Shown: positions 7,938 through 14,988 of the stretch, piece after piece
Numbering within the stretch: the first letter of the stretch is position 1
How the letters are laid out: every line of letters starts with the position of its first letter
Assembly (NCBI RefSeq): GCF_030013905.1
Contig: NZ_CP124862.1
Location: 1,054,001 to 1,118,000 of the forward strand
DNA from: Petroclostridium sp. X23
GTDB lineage: Bacteria > Bacillota > Clostridia > SK-Y3
DNA length: 64,000 nt
Direction of reading: 5' to 3'
Notes under the pieces: model-generated
Told to the model about the DNA's origin: nothing
The model's database searches: none
The model's input: only the letters and a program-made list of their open reading frames with translations
Program-made: the position numbers and the translations under genes

Positions 7938-8636
7938 TTAGACTGCGTTATCCCTCTTAAAAACACTAAAGAAATCGGCAATATCACGTAATGTTATTCT
8001 CTTATTAGGAATAAATGCCGGTACTTGCTCTTTATACTCAAGGTACTCCTGTCCAAATGCCTCTATCATTATTTTTTCTTCTTTCTTTGACAGCCTTTTG
8101 TACATTATTAACAGTATAGGTGCCATTATAATCGTAATGATTGTCGGCCATTGCACAAGAAATCCAATGATTGTAAGTGTAAAGCCGGAGTATTGCGGGT
8201 GCCGGACAAACTTATATATTCCTGAAGTAACCAACCGGCCATTTCCTGCATGGATGCCTTTCCATCCTATGGATATAATAATAAGTCCTGTAAATATTAA
8301 TACATTGCTTAATGGATGTAATATAGAATACACCCACATTGAACCTCCTGCTAATGCGACCCACAAATGTCCGTTTAAATGTGTAAAGGGATCAAGTACC
8401 GGATATTTGTTCCCTAAAATAGAAGTTAAAATATATATGGTCAGTGGATAGCCAAACATTTCACTGAAAAGTGCCACCATAAAAGCCGTAAATGCTCCGA
8501 GTGTCCTCCAATCTCTTCTGGTAGCCGGCTTAAAAGCAGCAAGTGTAAACAGTCCAAAAAAGATAATATTAAATGCAACCGCTCCCCATAATCCATAAGC
8601 ATATTTATCTAAGAAATGCAAAAATATCGCCTCCAT
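7938..8636 (-). CDS. Isoprenylcysteine carboxyl methyltransferase-like (PEMT/ICMT superfamily) membrane protein
   Basis: The 232-residue polytopic protein has about five membrane segments and the conserved C-terminal SAM-binding module of the ICMT/phospholipid methyltransferase fold: GIYKFVRHPQYSGFTL (about residues 140-155) and a late acidic EEKIMIEAFGQEYLEYKEQVP. The true substrate in bacteria lacking prenylated proteins is unknown; a lipid, small thiol or lipoprotein Cys is possible. It follows the Spo0E-like gene by 38 bp and precedes the YHS peptide. Confidence 0.8.
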   Translation of the reverse strand: MEAIFLHFLDKYAYGLWGAVAFNIIFFGLFTLAAFKPATRRDWRTLGAFTAFMVALFSEMFGYPLTIYILTSILGNKYPVLDPFTHLNGHLWVALAGGSMWVYSILHPLSNVLIFTGLIIISIGWKGIHAGNGRLVTSGIYKFVRHPQYSGFTLTIIGFLVQWPTIITIIMAPILLIMYKRLSKKEEKIMIEAFGQEYLEYKEQVPAFIPNKRITLRDIADFFSVFKRDNAV

Positions 8637-8674
8637 TCATATTTTTATTTCGTATGCAGCATATCATTAACTTA

Positions 8675-8851
8675 CTATACTTTCAGAGCAGCCATTTTTT
8701 CTTTCATAATTTCCACTATTCGTTTATCTAATGCCTGACTTAGCTGAATAACTTGAAAATCTGCAAGTTCTTTATGCTCTATTAATTCTTCAAGCTCGTT
8801 TCTTAAAGAAATCAGCATCTCATCCTGGAGTTTGCTTTTGAATACATTCAT
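8675..8851 (-). CDS. Spo0E-like aspartyl-phosphate phosphatase family protein
   Basis: A 58-residue protein (MNVFKSKLQDEMLISLRNEL...) too short for most gene callers. It contains LSQALDKRI, which matches the SQxLD signature of the Spo0E family, placed after a first helix as in Spo0E, YisI and YnzD. Known members dephosphorylate Spo0A~P and delay sporulation. It lies 18 bp after the lgt gene and 38 bp before the ICMT-like gene, so it is co-transcribed with an envelope-redox operon, an unusual setting. Confidence 0.75.
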   Translation of the reverse strand: MNVFKSKLQDEMLISLRNELEELIEHKELADFQVIQLSQALDKRIVEIMKEKMAALKV

Positions 8852-8869
8852 AATAAATCCCTCGCTTTA

Positions 8870-9712
8870 TCAAGATTGTACAGTATAGAAGATAATCATT
8901 GAAACAGCAACTAATACAAGAAAAATGAAAACATCTTTGGCTATGTTTACCTTACTTTCTGTTGTGATTATTGAATCATTTGATGTTGACACTGATGCAT
9001 TTTTCTTTAGAAAATGCATGACTACTAACGTACCAATGATAAATAGTAAACTTAACAAGTGCGATATGGAAAACCATCCGATCACCGATGGATTAATCCT
9101 GAATAATTCTACAATTCCTCTGTTTATAGAGAATAGAATCACATACCATAGGAATATTTGACCATCATATTTTACACTTTTCCTCATTCTCCACAATATA
9201 AAAAATACTAGGTAGTCTAGAACAAACTCATACATCTGCGCCGGATGCAGCAACTGTCCTTGATACTCTATTCCCCATGATAATGGAGTAGTCATCACTT
9301 TACCGAATACATCACACCCGACTCTGCCAATACCCTGACCTAATATCACTGCCGGAGCGATTGCGTCTGCATACCTGAAAAAGTTAAGCTTATGCTTTTT
9401 GATATAAAGAAAGGAGACGATAAAGGCAGCCAATAGTCCTCCATGAATAGATAAGCCACCCTCATTGATTTTTATAACTTCTATAGGATTTTTGATATAG
9501 TAACCAAAGTTATAGAAAACAATATAAAATACTCTAGCCCCTACAATCCCGGCAATAACTGAATATAATACGATGTCAAACAGCTTATCAACATTTAAAC
9601 CTTTCCTCTTTGCCTCTATATACGCCACGTATATTCCAGCCAGCATTCCTACAGCAATCATGAGTCCAAAAAAATGCACTGGAAATCCAAATACATAAAA
9701 TAATACTTTCAT
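8870..9712 (-). CDS. lgt: Prolipoprotein diacylglyceryl transferase (Lgt) paralogue
   Basis: The 280-residue protein has about seven membrane segments and Lgt landmarks: PVHFFGLMIAVGMLAG, GARVFYIVFYN, GGLSIHGGLLAA and LLHPAQMYE. The signature region reads GRVGCDVFGKV where typical Lgt has GR(I/L)GNFxNxE, so the conserved Asn is replaced by Cys. It also has an extended C-terminus with an extra membrane helix. Its position directly behind ccdA (13 bp) suggests a specialised paralogue, perhaps acting on few lipoproteins. Whether it keeps standard Lgt activity is uncertain. Confidence 0.82.
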   Translation of the reverse strand: MKVLFYVFGFPVHFFGLMIAVGMLAGIYVAYIEAKRKGLNVDKLFDIVLYSVIAGIVGARVFYIVFYNFGYYIKNPIEVIKINEGGLSIHGGLLAAFIVSFLYIKKHKLNFFRYADAIAPAVILGQGIGRVGCDVFGKVMTTPLSWGIEYQGQLLHPAQMYEFVLDYLVFFILWRMRKSVKYDGQIFLWYVILFSINRGIVELFRINPSVIGWFSISHLLSLLFIIGTLVVMHFLKKNASVSTSNDSIITTESKVNIAKDVFIFLVLVAVSMIIFYTVQS

Positions 9713-9725
9713 GGTGTTCCCCTTT

Positions 9726-10478
9726 CTACATCCCTATAGGTATTTTTATAGGCATTATCTTATATAGTAATTGCACTATTAGCGTAAATTTGCTAAATAG
9801 CATCAGTATTCCAAACATTAATAATATTGCACCTACAACAAAAGAAACGGATTTTTGATATTTTGATATTTTCTGCAGAATCTTTATCGATCTGTTTAAA
9901 GTAAGTCCTACAATGAGATAAGGTATTGCCAATCCCATCGAGAATGAAAACATGATAAACATCCCGTTGTATGCCGATCCCGTATTGCCTGCAAAAATCA
10001 GCATGGAGTATAAAAGAGGGCCAATACAATGGGAGCAGGCGATCGCGAAAAATATTCCTACTAATAAAGTAGTTAAATATCTTGCACGTGTACTCAATCT
10101 ACTGGCATCAAATATTTTCTCTAATTTCCGGCTTCTCAGTGATATCCAGTCGAAGAAACCCAACATCTTGAGAGATAAAAATATCACCGTAATTCCGCCT
10201 AATATATTAAATATCCTGATATTTTTATTTAAGAATTTTGCTGCCTGCCCGGCTGTTCCGCCTGCAATAGTAAAAACAAGTGTAAAGGCTGCGATAAATA
10301 ACAACGTATTTATAAAAATATGCATCTGCATACTTATTCTTTTATTGCCATCGGTAAGCTCACTTATTGGCCTACCGGTAATAAGACTAAAGTATACCGT
10401 AATCATTGGAACAATACACGGAGAAAGAAAAGAAACCATCCCGGCAATAAAAGCAATGAAAGCAATTGGTAGCTCCAT
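9726..10478 (-). CDS. ccdA: CcdA/DsbD-type thiol-disulfide membrane transporter
   Basis: The 250-residue protein has six predicted membrane segments and the two family Cys motifs: SFLSPCIVPM in the first helix and FAIACSHCIGPLL in the fourth. These shuttle reducing power from cytoplasmic thioredoxin to the outside, for cytochrome c maturation, spore synthesis or metal-protein reduction. No cytochrome-c genes are nearby. The gene is 29 bp after the LDCC peptide and 13 bp before lgt. Confidence 0.88.
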   Translation of the reverse strand: MELPIAFIAFIAGMVSFLSPCIVPMITVYFSLITGRPISELTDGNKRISMQMHIFINTLLFIAAFTLVFTIAGGTAGQAAKFLNKNIRIFNILGGITVIFLSLKMLGFFDWISLRSRKLEKIFDASRLSTRARYLTTLLVGIFFAIACSHCIGPLLYSMLIFAGNTGSAYNGMFIMFSFSMGLAIPYLIVGLTLNRSIKILQKISKYQKSVSFVVGAILLMFGILMLFSKFTLIVQLLYKIMPIKIPIGM

Positions 10479-10507
10479 AGTCAGTACCTCATTCTAATGT
10501 AAGTTCA

Positions 10508-10633
10508 TTATTTTTTTGCCCCTCCACTATTGCCATTCTTGTTCAATTCGCAGCAATCAAGCTTCTGACCTTGGAAGTTGTCACCGTTTGCTTTTGCAAT
10601 CTTTTCAATCAGTTTTTCAAACCATTTAAACAT
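10508..10633 (-). CDS. LDCC-motif small putative metal-binding protein
   Basis: A 41-residue protein (MFKWFEKLIEKIAKANGDNF, then QGQKLDCCELNKNG...). An amphipathic Lys-rich helix is followed by KLDCCELN, the LDCC motif described for a family of very small clostridial proteins annotated as putative metal-binding. It is the first gene of the operon and lies 70 bp downstream of operator-like site D. The adjacent Cys pair and the CcdA downstream suggest a thiol or metal role, which is inference. Confidence 0.65.
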   Translation of the reverse strand: MFKWFEKLIEKIAKANGDNFQGQKLDCCELNKNGNSGGAKK

Positions 10634-10702
10634 ATAAACATCATTCCTTTCTTTTATCACTAAAAATCAACATTAATTCCCACTAATCTTATTGTAATAC
10701 TC

Positions 10703-10740
10703 AAATATGAAGAACTTGTGAAGATATTGCGAAGATTTTT
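10703..10740 (-). promoter_or_regulatory. Putative OmpR-family operator (site D), upstream of the LDCC-ccdA-lgt operon
   Basis: Minus-strand units TTCGCAATATC, TTCACAAGTTC and TTCATATTTGA lie at exact 11-bp steps. The rest of the 10634-10980 gap is AT-rich and holds the divergent start of the cupin gene; I see no other clear element there. Confidence 0.55.
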
Positions 10741-10980
10741 TATATTAAACTACTTTCTTGAATAGATTTCTTCATTTATTCACATAAACATTTCACTGCA
10801 GCGAATTTTCTTTATTCTCTTTTACAATTCAATTAGTATTATTTCTGCTTACCGGAAAATTTAATTTTGACCTCTAATACATTACAGAATTAAACCCAAT
10901 ACCATTCCAGTGAATCTGAGCACATCTGTTTTACATAAAGCATATGATAATATTATAAGACTATGAAAGGAATGCTCAAT

Positions 10981-11574
10981 ATGTATAATGGGCATAAGGA
11001 GTTCCCATGTCCTTACTACGGTAATACACCGATGTATAACGCTTATAATATGTATCAGTGCCCGTACTTCGCTAATACCCCAATATATAACCCCGATTTA
11101 TGGAACCAGTTCCCTAATCAATATCTTCCTTATATCGAACAACCCAATACTAGTAAGCCAATTGTACTAAAAGATTATGGACCTAACCCGTTTGTAGTTG
11201 ATATTGAGGAAGCTACCAAGCAGAACAATAACTTCCGTCTTGCTTTATGGACAGGATGCCATCTTCAGCTTACTTTGATGAGCATCAATGTTGGTGAATA
11301 CATAGGTTTGGAAATTCATCCCAACCTTGATCAATTCATACGTATTGAAGAAGGTCAAGGGCTTGTTAAAATGAGTGATAGAAAAGATTGTTTGGACTTT
11401 CAAAGAGAAGTATATGATGATTATGCGTTCATCATACCCGCCGGTAAATGGCATAACTTAATCAATACAGGCAATAAACCGCTTAAATTATACTCTATCT
11501 ATGCACCACCTCAGCACCCATTTGGTACAGTTCACGAAACTAAAAAAGATGCAGAAGAAAACCATGGGCACTAA
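10981..11574 (+). CDS. Cupin-domain protein with Tyr/Pro/Asn-rich N-terminal repeats
   Basis: The ATG at 10981 follows AAAGGA by 9 bases and is preferred over the frame's earlier ATG at 10963, which lacks a ribosome site. The N-terminal 50 residues hold two near repeats (CPYYGNTPMYNAYNMYQ and CPYFANTPIYNPDLW), a composition typical of spore-coat proteins. The rest is a cupin barrel: motif 1 region GEYIGLEIHPNLDQFIRIEEG and motif 2 FIIPAGKWHNLINTG, giving metal ligands His, Glu and His. A coat or spore-surface location is inferred; the enzyme activity is unknown. Confidence 0.75.
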   Translation: MYNGHKEFPCPYYGNTPMYNAYNMYQCPYFANTPIYNPDLWNQFPNQYLPYIEQPNTSKPIVLKDYGPNPFVVDIEEATKQNNNFRLALWTGCHLQLTLMSINVGEYIGLEIHPNLDQFIRIEEGQGLVKMSDRKDCLDFQREVYDDYAFIIPAGKWHNLINTGNKPLKLYSIYAPPQHPFGTVHETKKDAEENHGH

Positions 11575-11681
11575 TATCAGAATACATTCAAAAATTAGCT
11601 TTTAAAGTCACATTACAATAACAATCTAATAGAATATATTAAAGGATGCACATTTTCGAACTGTCCTTGGGAGGTGGGATT

Positions 11682-12206
11682 GTGATAGCAATCTTTTTCT
11701 TTTTGATTTATATTGTATTACTATTTTTCATTTTTAAATCTTTGAAGGTTCAAGGAAGACGAAAAGAAATCATATCAGAAAGGTACAGTAAAAGAACAGC
11801 TAGTCTTGGCATAATGACTGCGCTTGCTGTAATATTTCAGGAGTCTCCTGTTTTTCTTCCAGTGGCAGGCCTAATGCTGTCACCGCTTAGCAGTCTGCCA
11901 ATAGCCATTGGAACTCTTCTTTATCTTGAAGATGCTATACTAATGTTTTTAGGTACTGCAGCTCTTGTTTCTGCTATTCATATTGAAGAGGCAATTATTT
12001 TTATATTTACAACTGGTCCTATAGGCTTGACATTATCTCTAGTAGTAATGAGTTACAATCGAAAATGGAGAAAGATCTGGATTCCAAGCTTAATCTTAAC
12101 CAGTGGTATCTCAATACTAACCTTTGTTATTGGCATATCTGATCTGGCAGAAGCTTTTAATAGCCTGGATATTGCTTTTGCTTATAGTAATAATCTTTTC
12201 CTTTAG
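11682..12206 (+). CDS. Polytopic membrane protein of unknown function
   Basis: A GTG start at 11682 is chosen because GGGAGGTGGG lies 3-12 bases upstream; an earlier ATG at 11646 has no proper spacing. The 174-residue product begins with a membrane helix (VIAIFFFLIYIVLLFF), a basic loop (GRRKEIISERYSKRT), and about four more hydrophobic segments. I do not recognise the family. It stands alone on the plus strand between the cupin gene and the small hydrophobic genes. Confidence 0.6.
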   Translation: MIAIFFFLIYIVLLFFIFKSLKVQGRRKEIISERYSKRTASLGIMTALAVIFQESPVFLPVAGLMLSPLSSLPIAIGTLLYLEDAILMFLGTAALVSAIHIEEAIIFIFTTGPIGLTLSLVVMSYNRKWRKIWIPSLILTSGISILTFVIGISDLAEAFNSLDIAFAYSNNLFL

Positions 12207-12435
12207 TATCGTGTATTCTTATATCTGGATTTTTATTGTTTTGAAAGTGAAAAAATATGTGCTACTACTTTCCAAATTATATAAAAAATTACATTAGGTT
12301 GATTGCTATATTCGTCCATAAAAAATCCTCCTATTTAATAAATTCGGTGTACATACACACTGAACACTCAATCTGAATATGATGAAGTGTGTGTATATTA
12401 TATACAACAACCATTATGTAAGGAGGCAATGATAA

Positions 12436-12570
12436 ATGTCAAACGGATTTTTAGGTGGAATATTGGATAATGACACTGTACTATGGTTTATTGTCCTATT
12501 TCTATTGCTTTTCTGGTGTAACAATTTCTATGGATACGGCTGTTCCACTGCTAAAACAGCAGTTGAATAA
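12436..12570 (+). CDS. Very small hydrophobic Cys-containing protein
   Basis: A 44-residue open frame (MSNGFLGGILDNDTVLWFIV, LFLLLFWCNNFYGYGC, STAKTAVE) with an AGGAGG site 9 bases upstream. One membrane helix is followed by an aromatic/Cys/Gly patch. Proteins of this size and composition are common in endospore formers and often sit in the spore envelope; function is unknown. Confidence 0.65.
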   Translation: MSNGFLGGILDNDTVLWFIVLFLLLFWCNNFYGYGCSTAKTAVE

Positions 12571-12587
12571 GTGTTAAAAATTGATGT

Positions 12588-12746
12588 TATATAAGTTGAA
12601 TTAAAGATTTGAGTCGGAACGGCACAGGGGCCGTTCCCTACATATAACACCAAATTCCATTCATACCGGATTTGCAACTCGTAGGGAACGTCCCCCGTGG
12701 CGTTCCGTTGACTTGTAATATCCAAGTATTTAATTCAACTTATATA
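12588..12746. mobile_element. MITE-like element with 18-bp perfect terminal inverted repeats
   Basis: TATATAAGTTGAATTAAA at 12588-12605 is exactly inverted at 12729-12746. Inside is a second, GC-rich imperfect palindrome (GGAACGGCACAGGGGCCGTT ... and its mate near 12689-12709). The 159-bp unit has no coding capacity and lies between two small genes. Confidence 0.7.
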
Positions 12747-12843
12747 GTTGATAAAATTTATATGAAATGCTTTTAACTTACCCAATGAAAAAAACTGGAG
12801 AAATGTTATGTTAAATCACTAATTTTCGAAAGGAGGTACAAAA

Positions 12844-12990
12844 ATGGCAGACGTACAACAAGGTTATGGTGCATTTGGATTTGGATGCGGCTTTGATTGG
12901 ATCTGGTGGCTTCTCATCATCCTGATCTTCTTCTGTTTCTTCTGCGGAGGTTTTGGCGGATTTGGCTACGGATATGGATGTCAGAAATAA
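12844..12990 (+). CDS. Very small hydrophobic Gly/Cys/aromatic-rich protein
   Basis: A 48-residue frame with a strong AAAGGAGGT site. The sequence runs MADVQQGYGAFGFGCGFDW, a membrane helix (IWWLLIILIFFCFFC), then GGFGGFGYGYGCQK. It resembles YjcZ-like sporulation small proteins in size and Gly/aromatic composition, but assignment is loose. It is followed by a terminator and could be one unit with the similar small gene at 12436, separated from it by the MITE. Confidence 0.65.
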   Translation: MADVQQGYGAFGFGCGFDWIWWLLIILIFFCFFCGGFGGFGYGYGCQK

Positions 12991-13019
12991 AACAATTCAT
13001 TATCGGAATGTATACTTAT

Positions 13020-13046
13020 AGAGGGAGCAGAAATCTGTCTCCCTCT
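13020..13046 (+). terminator. Hairpin downstream of the small Gly-rich gene
   Basis: GAGGGAGCAG / CTGTCTCCCTC pairs with one bulge around an AAAT loop, 30 bp past the stop. The T tail is weak, so termination is probable but not certain. Confidence 0.6.
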
Positions 13047-13147
13047 TAGCTTATACATATAATACCGCAGCCGAACCGTTATTAGAGGTCGTATTACCAC
13101 AACTCCTCTGGACATTGTATATGCATTGTTAATACTGTCAAATTGAA

Positions 13148-13267
13148 CTAGTTTATACTATGTCTATCCATAATACTTGGTATATTCAGTGAATCAAAAA
13201 AATCTACCAGTTCAGGTAGGCGGGCCGCTCCACCGACACCCACAATAATCACCTTTAAGCCTCTGTC
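13148..13267 (-). pseudogene. Gene remnant resembling the PurE family (GLKVIIVGVGGAARLPE)
   Basis: On the minus strand an open stretch reads RGLKVIIVGVGGAARLPELV then DFFDSLNIPSI and ends at a stop at 13148. The GLKVIIxGxGGAAxLP core is that of PurE (N5-carboxyaminoimidazole ribonucleotide mutase). A stop codon precedes it and no start fits, so it is a short relic. The rest of the 12991-13413 gap shows nothing else recognisable. Confidence 0.45.
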
Positions 13268-13413
13268 TAATTAATCATATTTTATGGCTTTAAAGCTGCT
13301 TTGATACAGCTATTATTTTTTTACAAAAATTTCATTATTGTATTTTATGAATTAACATTCGATTTATTGTAAAAATATATATTGGATTGATTCATAAGGG
13401 GAGGCAAATAATT

Positions 13414-13620
13414 ATGACAGTTAGTTCCCAAGTAAAACAAACATTAGCTTCTATAAAAGGTGCCCAAAGCACCTTAAAAATTTACGCAGCACAAACACAG
13501 AGCGATGAGACAAGACTTGTATATGAAGATGCAATAAATAAAACAGGCGATATTATAAGAGATTTGGAAAAAAGAGTACAAACACTTGAATACCAAGAGC
13601 CACAATACAAAGGCTTCTAA
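13414..13620 (+). CDS. DUF1657 domain protein, first gene of the spoVA module
   Basis: The ATG at 13414 follows GGGGAGG with good spacing. The 68-residue helical protein (MTVSSQVKQTLASIKGAQST, LKIYAAQTQSDETRLVYEDA...) matches DUF1657. Such proteins flank spoVA genes in the mobile spoVA-2mob operons of Bacilli, which raise spore heat resistance, and in clostridial relatives. It lies 16 bp before the DUF421 gene. Confidence 0.9.
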   Translation: MTVSSQVKQTLASIKGAQSTLKIYAAQTQSDETRLVYEDAINKTGDIIRDLEKRVQTLEYQEPQYKGF

Positions 13621-13636
13621 GTAAGGAGAGTTATAT

Positions 13637-14497
13637 ATGAAAGACTGGCTAGATATATTGCTAAGATCTGCTGCATTATTTTTTCTATCTATCGTTTTTA
13701 TTAGAATACTCGGAAAGAGAAATGTGGCAAAAATGACTCCTTTTCAGTTCGTTAACTACACGGTTATTGCCCTCATTACTGCTCTCATTTCTGTGAAGAT
13801 GATTACAAATCTGGCGTTTGGATTTATTGCTTTAGGTGTATGGATTATTCTGTCTTTGGCTTTAGACTACCTATCTCTAAAGAGCAAATTATTTCATGAT
13901 GTAATAAACGGCAAGGAAACCATTTTAATAAAGCAAGGAAAGGTTATGGAAGAAAACCTATCACAAGTAAGACTTACAGGTGAAGAACTTCTAAGAGAGC
14001 TTAGAACAAAGAATGTATTTAATTTGGCTGATGTTGAATTTGCCATCATGGAGACTACCGGTGATATAAATGTTCTATTAAAATCAGATAAAAAACCAGT
14101 TACATCTTATGACTTAGGAAGAAAAGTAGCACCGCAATCCGAACCGCAAACAGTTATATTAGATGGAAACATACTAAACGAGCCTCTTGCAAACCTAGGG
14201 CTAAACCAGCAGTGGCTGAATATGCAGTTAGAAAATATGGGTTTGTCACTAGATAATGTATTTATAGGACAAGTTGATTCATCTGGGGATTTATATGTGG
14301 ATCTCTTTGATGATGCTATACAACTGCCCCAGCCTAAAGTAAAAGAAATGCTCTATGCAAATCTTGAAAAAGCTCAAGCAGATTTGATAACCTTTTCATT
14401 AGAAACAGAAAATAAATATGCAAAGATGATGTATTCGCAAGATGCGGATAAGCTTAAAATGGTTATAGAAAGCTTAGAACCATATTTATTACGATAG
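13637..14497 (+). CDS. DUF421 (YetF-like) membrane protein
   Basis: The 286-residue protein has three N-terminal membrane helices and the DUF421 core: RILGKRNVAKMTPFQFVNYT (residues 22-41), then a soluble domain with GKETILIKQGKVMEENL and an RELRTKNVFNLADVEFAIME motif. It extends further than simple YetF proteins with a duplicated-type C-terminal domain (residues 160-286). YetF proteins influence spore germination or outer-layer functions in Bacilli. It is the second gene of the operon, followed at 11 bp by spoVAC. Confidence 0.88.
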   Translation: MKDWLDILLRSAALFFLSIVFIRILGKRNVAKMTPFQFVNYTVIALITALISVKMITNLAFGFIALGVWIILSLALDYLSLKSKLFHDVINGKETILIKQGKVMEENLSQVRLTGEELLRELRTKNVFNLADVEFAIMETTGDINVLLKSDKKPVTSYDLGRKVAPQSEPQTVILDGNILNEPLANLGLNQQWLNMQLENMGLSLDNVFIGQVDSSGDLYVDLFDDAIQLPQPKVKEMLYANLEKAQADLITFSLETENKYAKMMYSQDADKLKMVIESLEPYLLR

Positions 14498-14508
14498 AAG
14501 GTGATAAA

Positions 14509-14988
14509 ATGTCCAGTAAAAAAAACAAAAAGCTAACGCCAACGCAGCAGCAGTACCAAGCATTTGCACAGGCTAGAGAACCAAAACGTCCTGTTGTAAC
14601 AAACTGTATCAAAGCTTTTTTTGTAGGAGGCATTGTTTGTACCATTGGGCAAGCCTTACAGATGATGTTTATAAAGTATTTTAACTTTACTGAAACGACA
14701 GCAGGCAATCCTACAGTTGCAGTTTTAATCATTATTTCAGTAATACTTACCAGTCTTGGTGTATACGACCATATCGGGCAGTGGGCAGGTGCAGGTACTG
14801 CCGTACCCGTAACAGGGTTCGCCAACACAATGGCATCTGCTGCTATTGAACACCGAAGTGAAGGATATGTATTAGGCGTAGGAGGCAATATGTTTAAATT
14901 ATCCGGCTCGGTTATCGTTTATGGCGTTTTTTCTGCCTTTGTAGTTGCTTTAATAAAAATAATCATTAAGGCATTAGGGGGAATGTAA
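14509..14988 (+). CDS. spoVAC: Stage V sporulation protein AC
   Basis: The 159-residue protein has a basic N-terminus and four membrane segments, with SpoVAC hallmarks: NCIKAFFVGGIVCTIGQALQ, YDHIGQWAGAGTAVPVTGFA and GYVLGVGGNMFKLSGSVIVY. SpoVAC is a mechanosensitive subunit of the dipicolinic-acid channel in the spore inner membrane. Its stop abuts the spoVAD start. Confidence 0.95.
   Translation: MSSKKNKKLTPTQQQYQAFAQAREPKRPVVTNCIKAFFVGGIVCTIGQALQMMFIKYFNFTETTAGNPTVAVLIIISVILTSLGVYDHIGQWAGAGTAVPVTGFANTMASAAIEHRSEGYVLGVGGNMFKLSGSVIVYGVFSAFVVALIKIIIKALGGM

Noticed and set aside
13360..13413. Sigma-G promoter for the spoVA operon
   Set aside because: Expected by biology, but I could not find a convincing GAATA/CATATTA pair with the right spacing.
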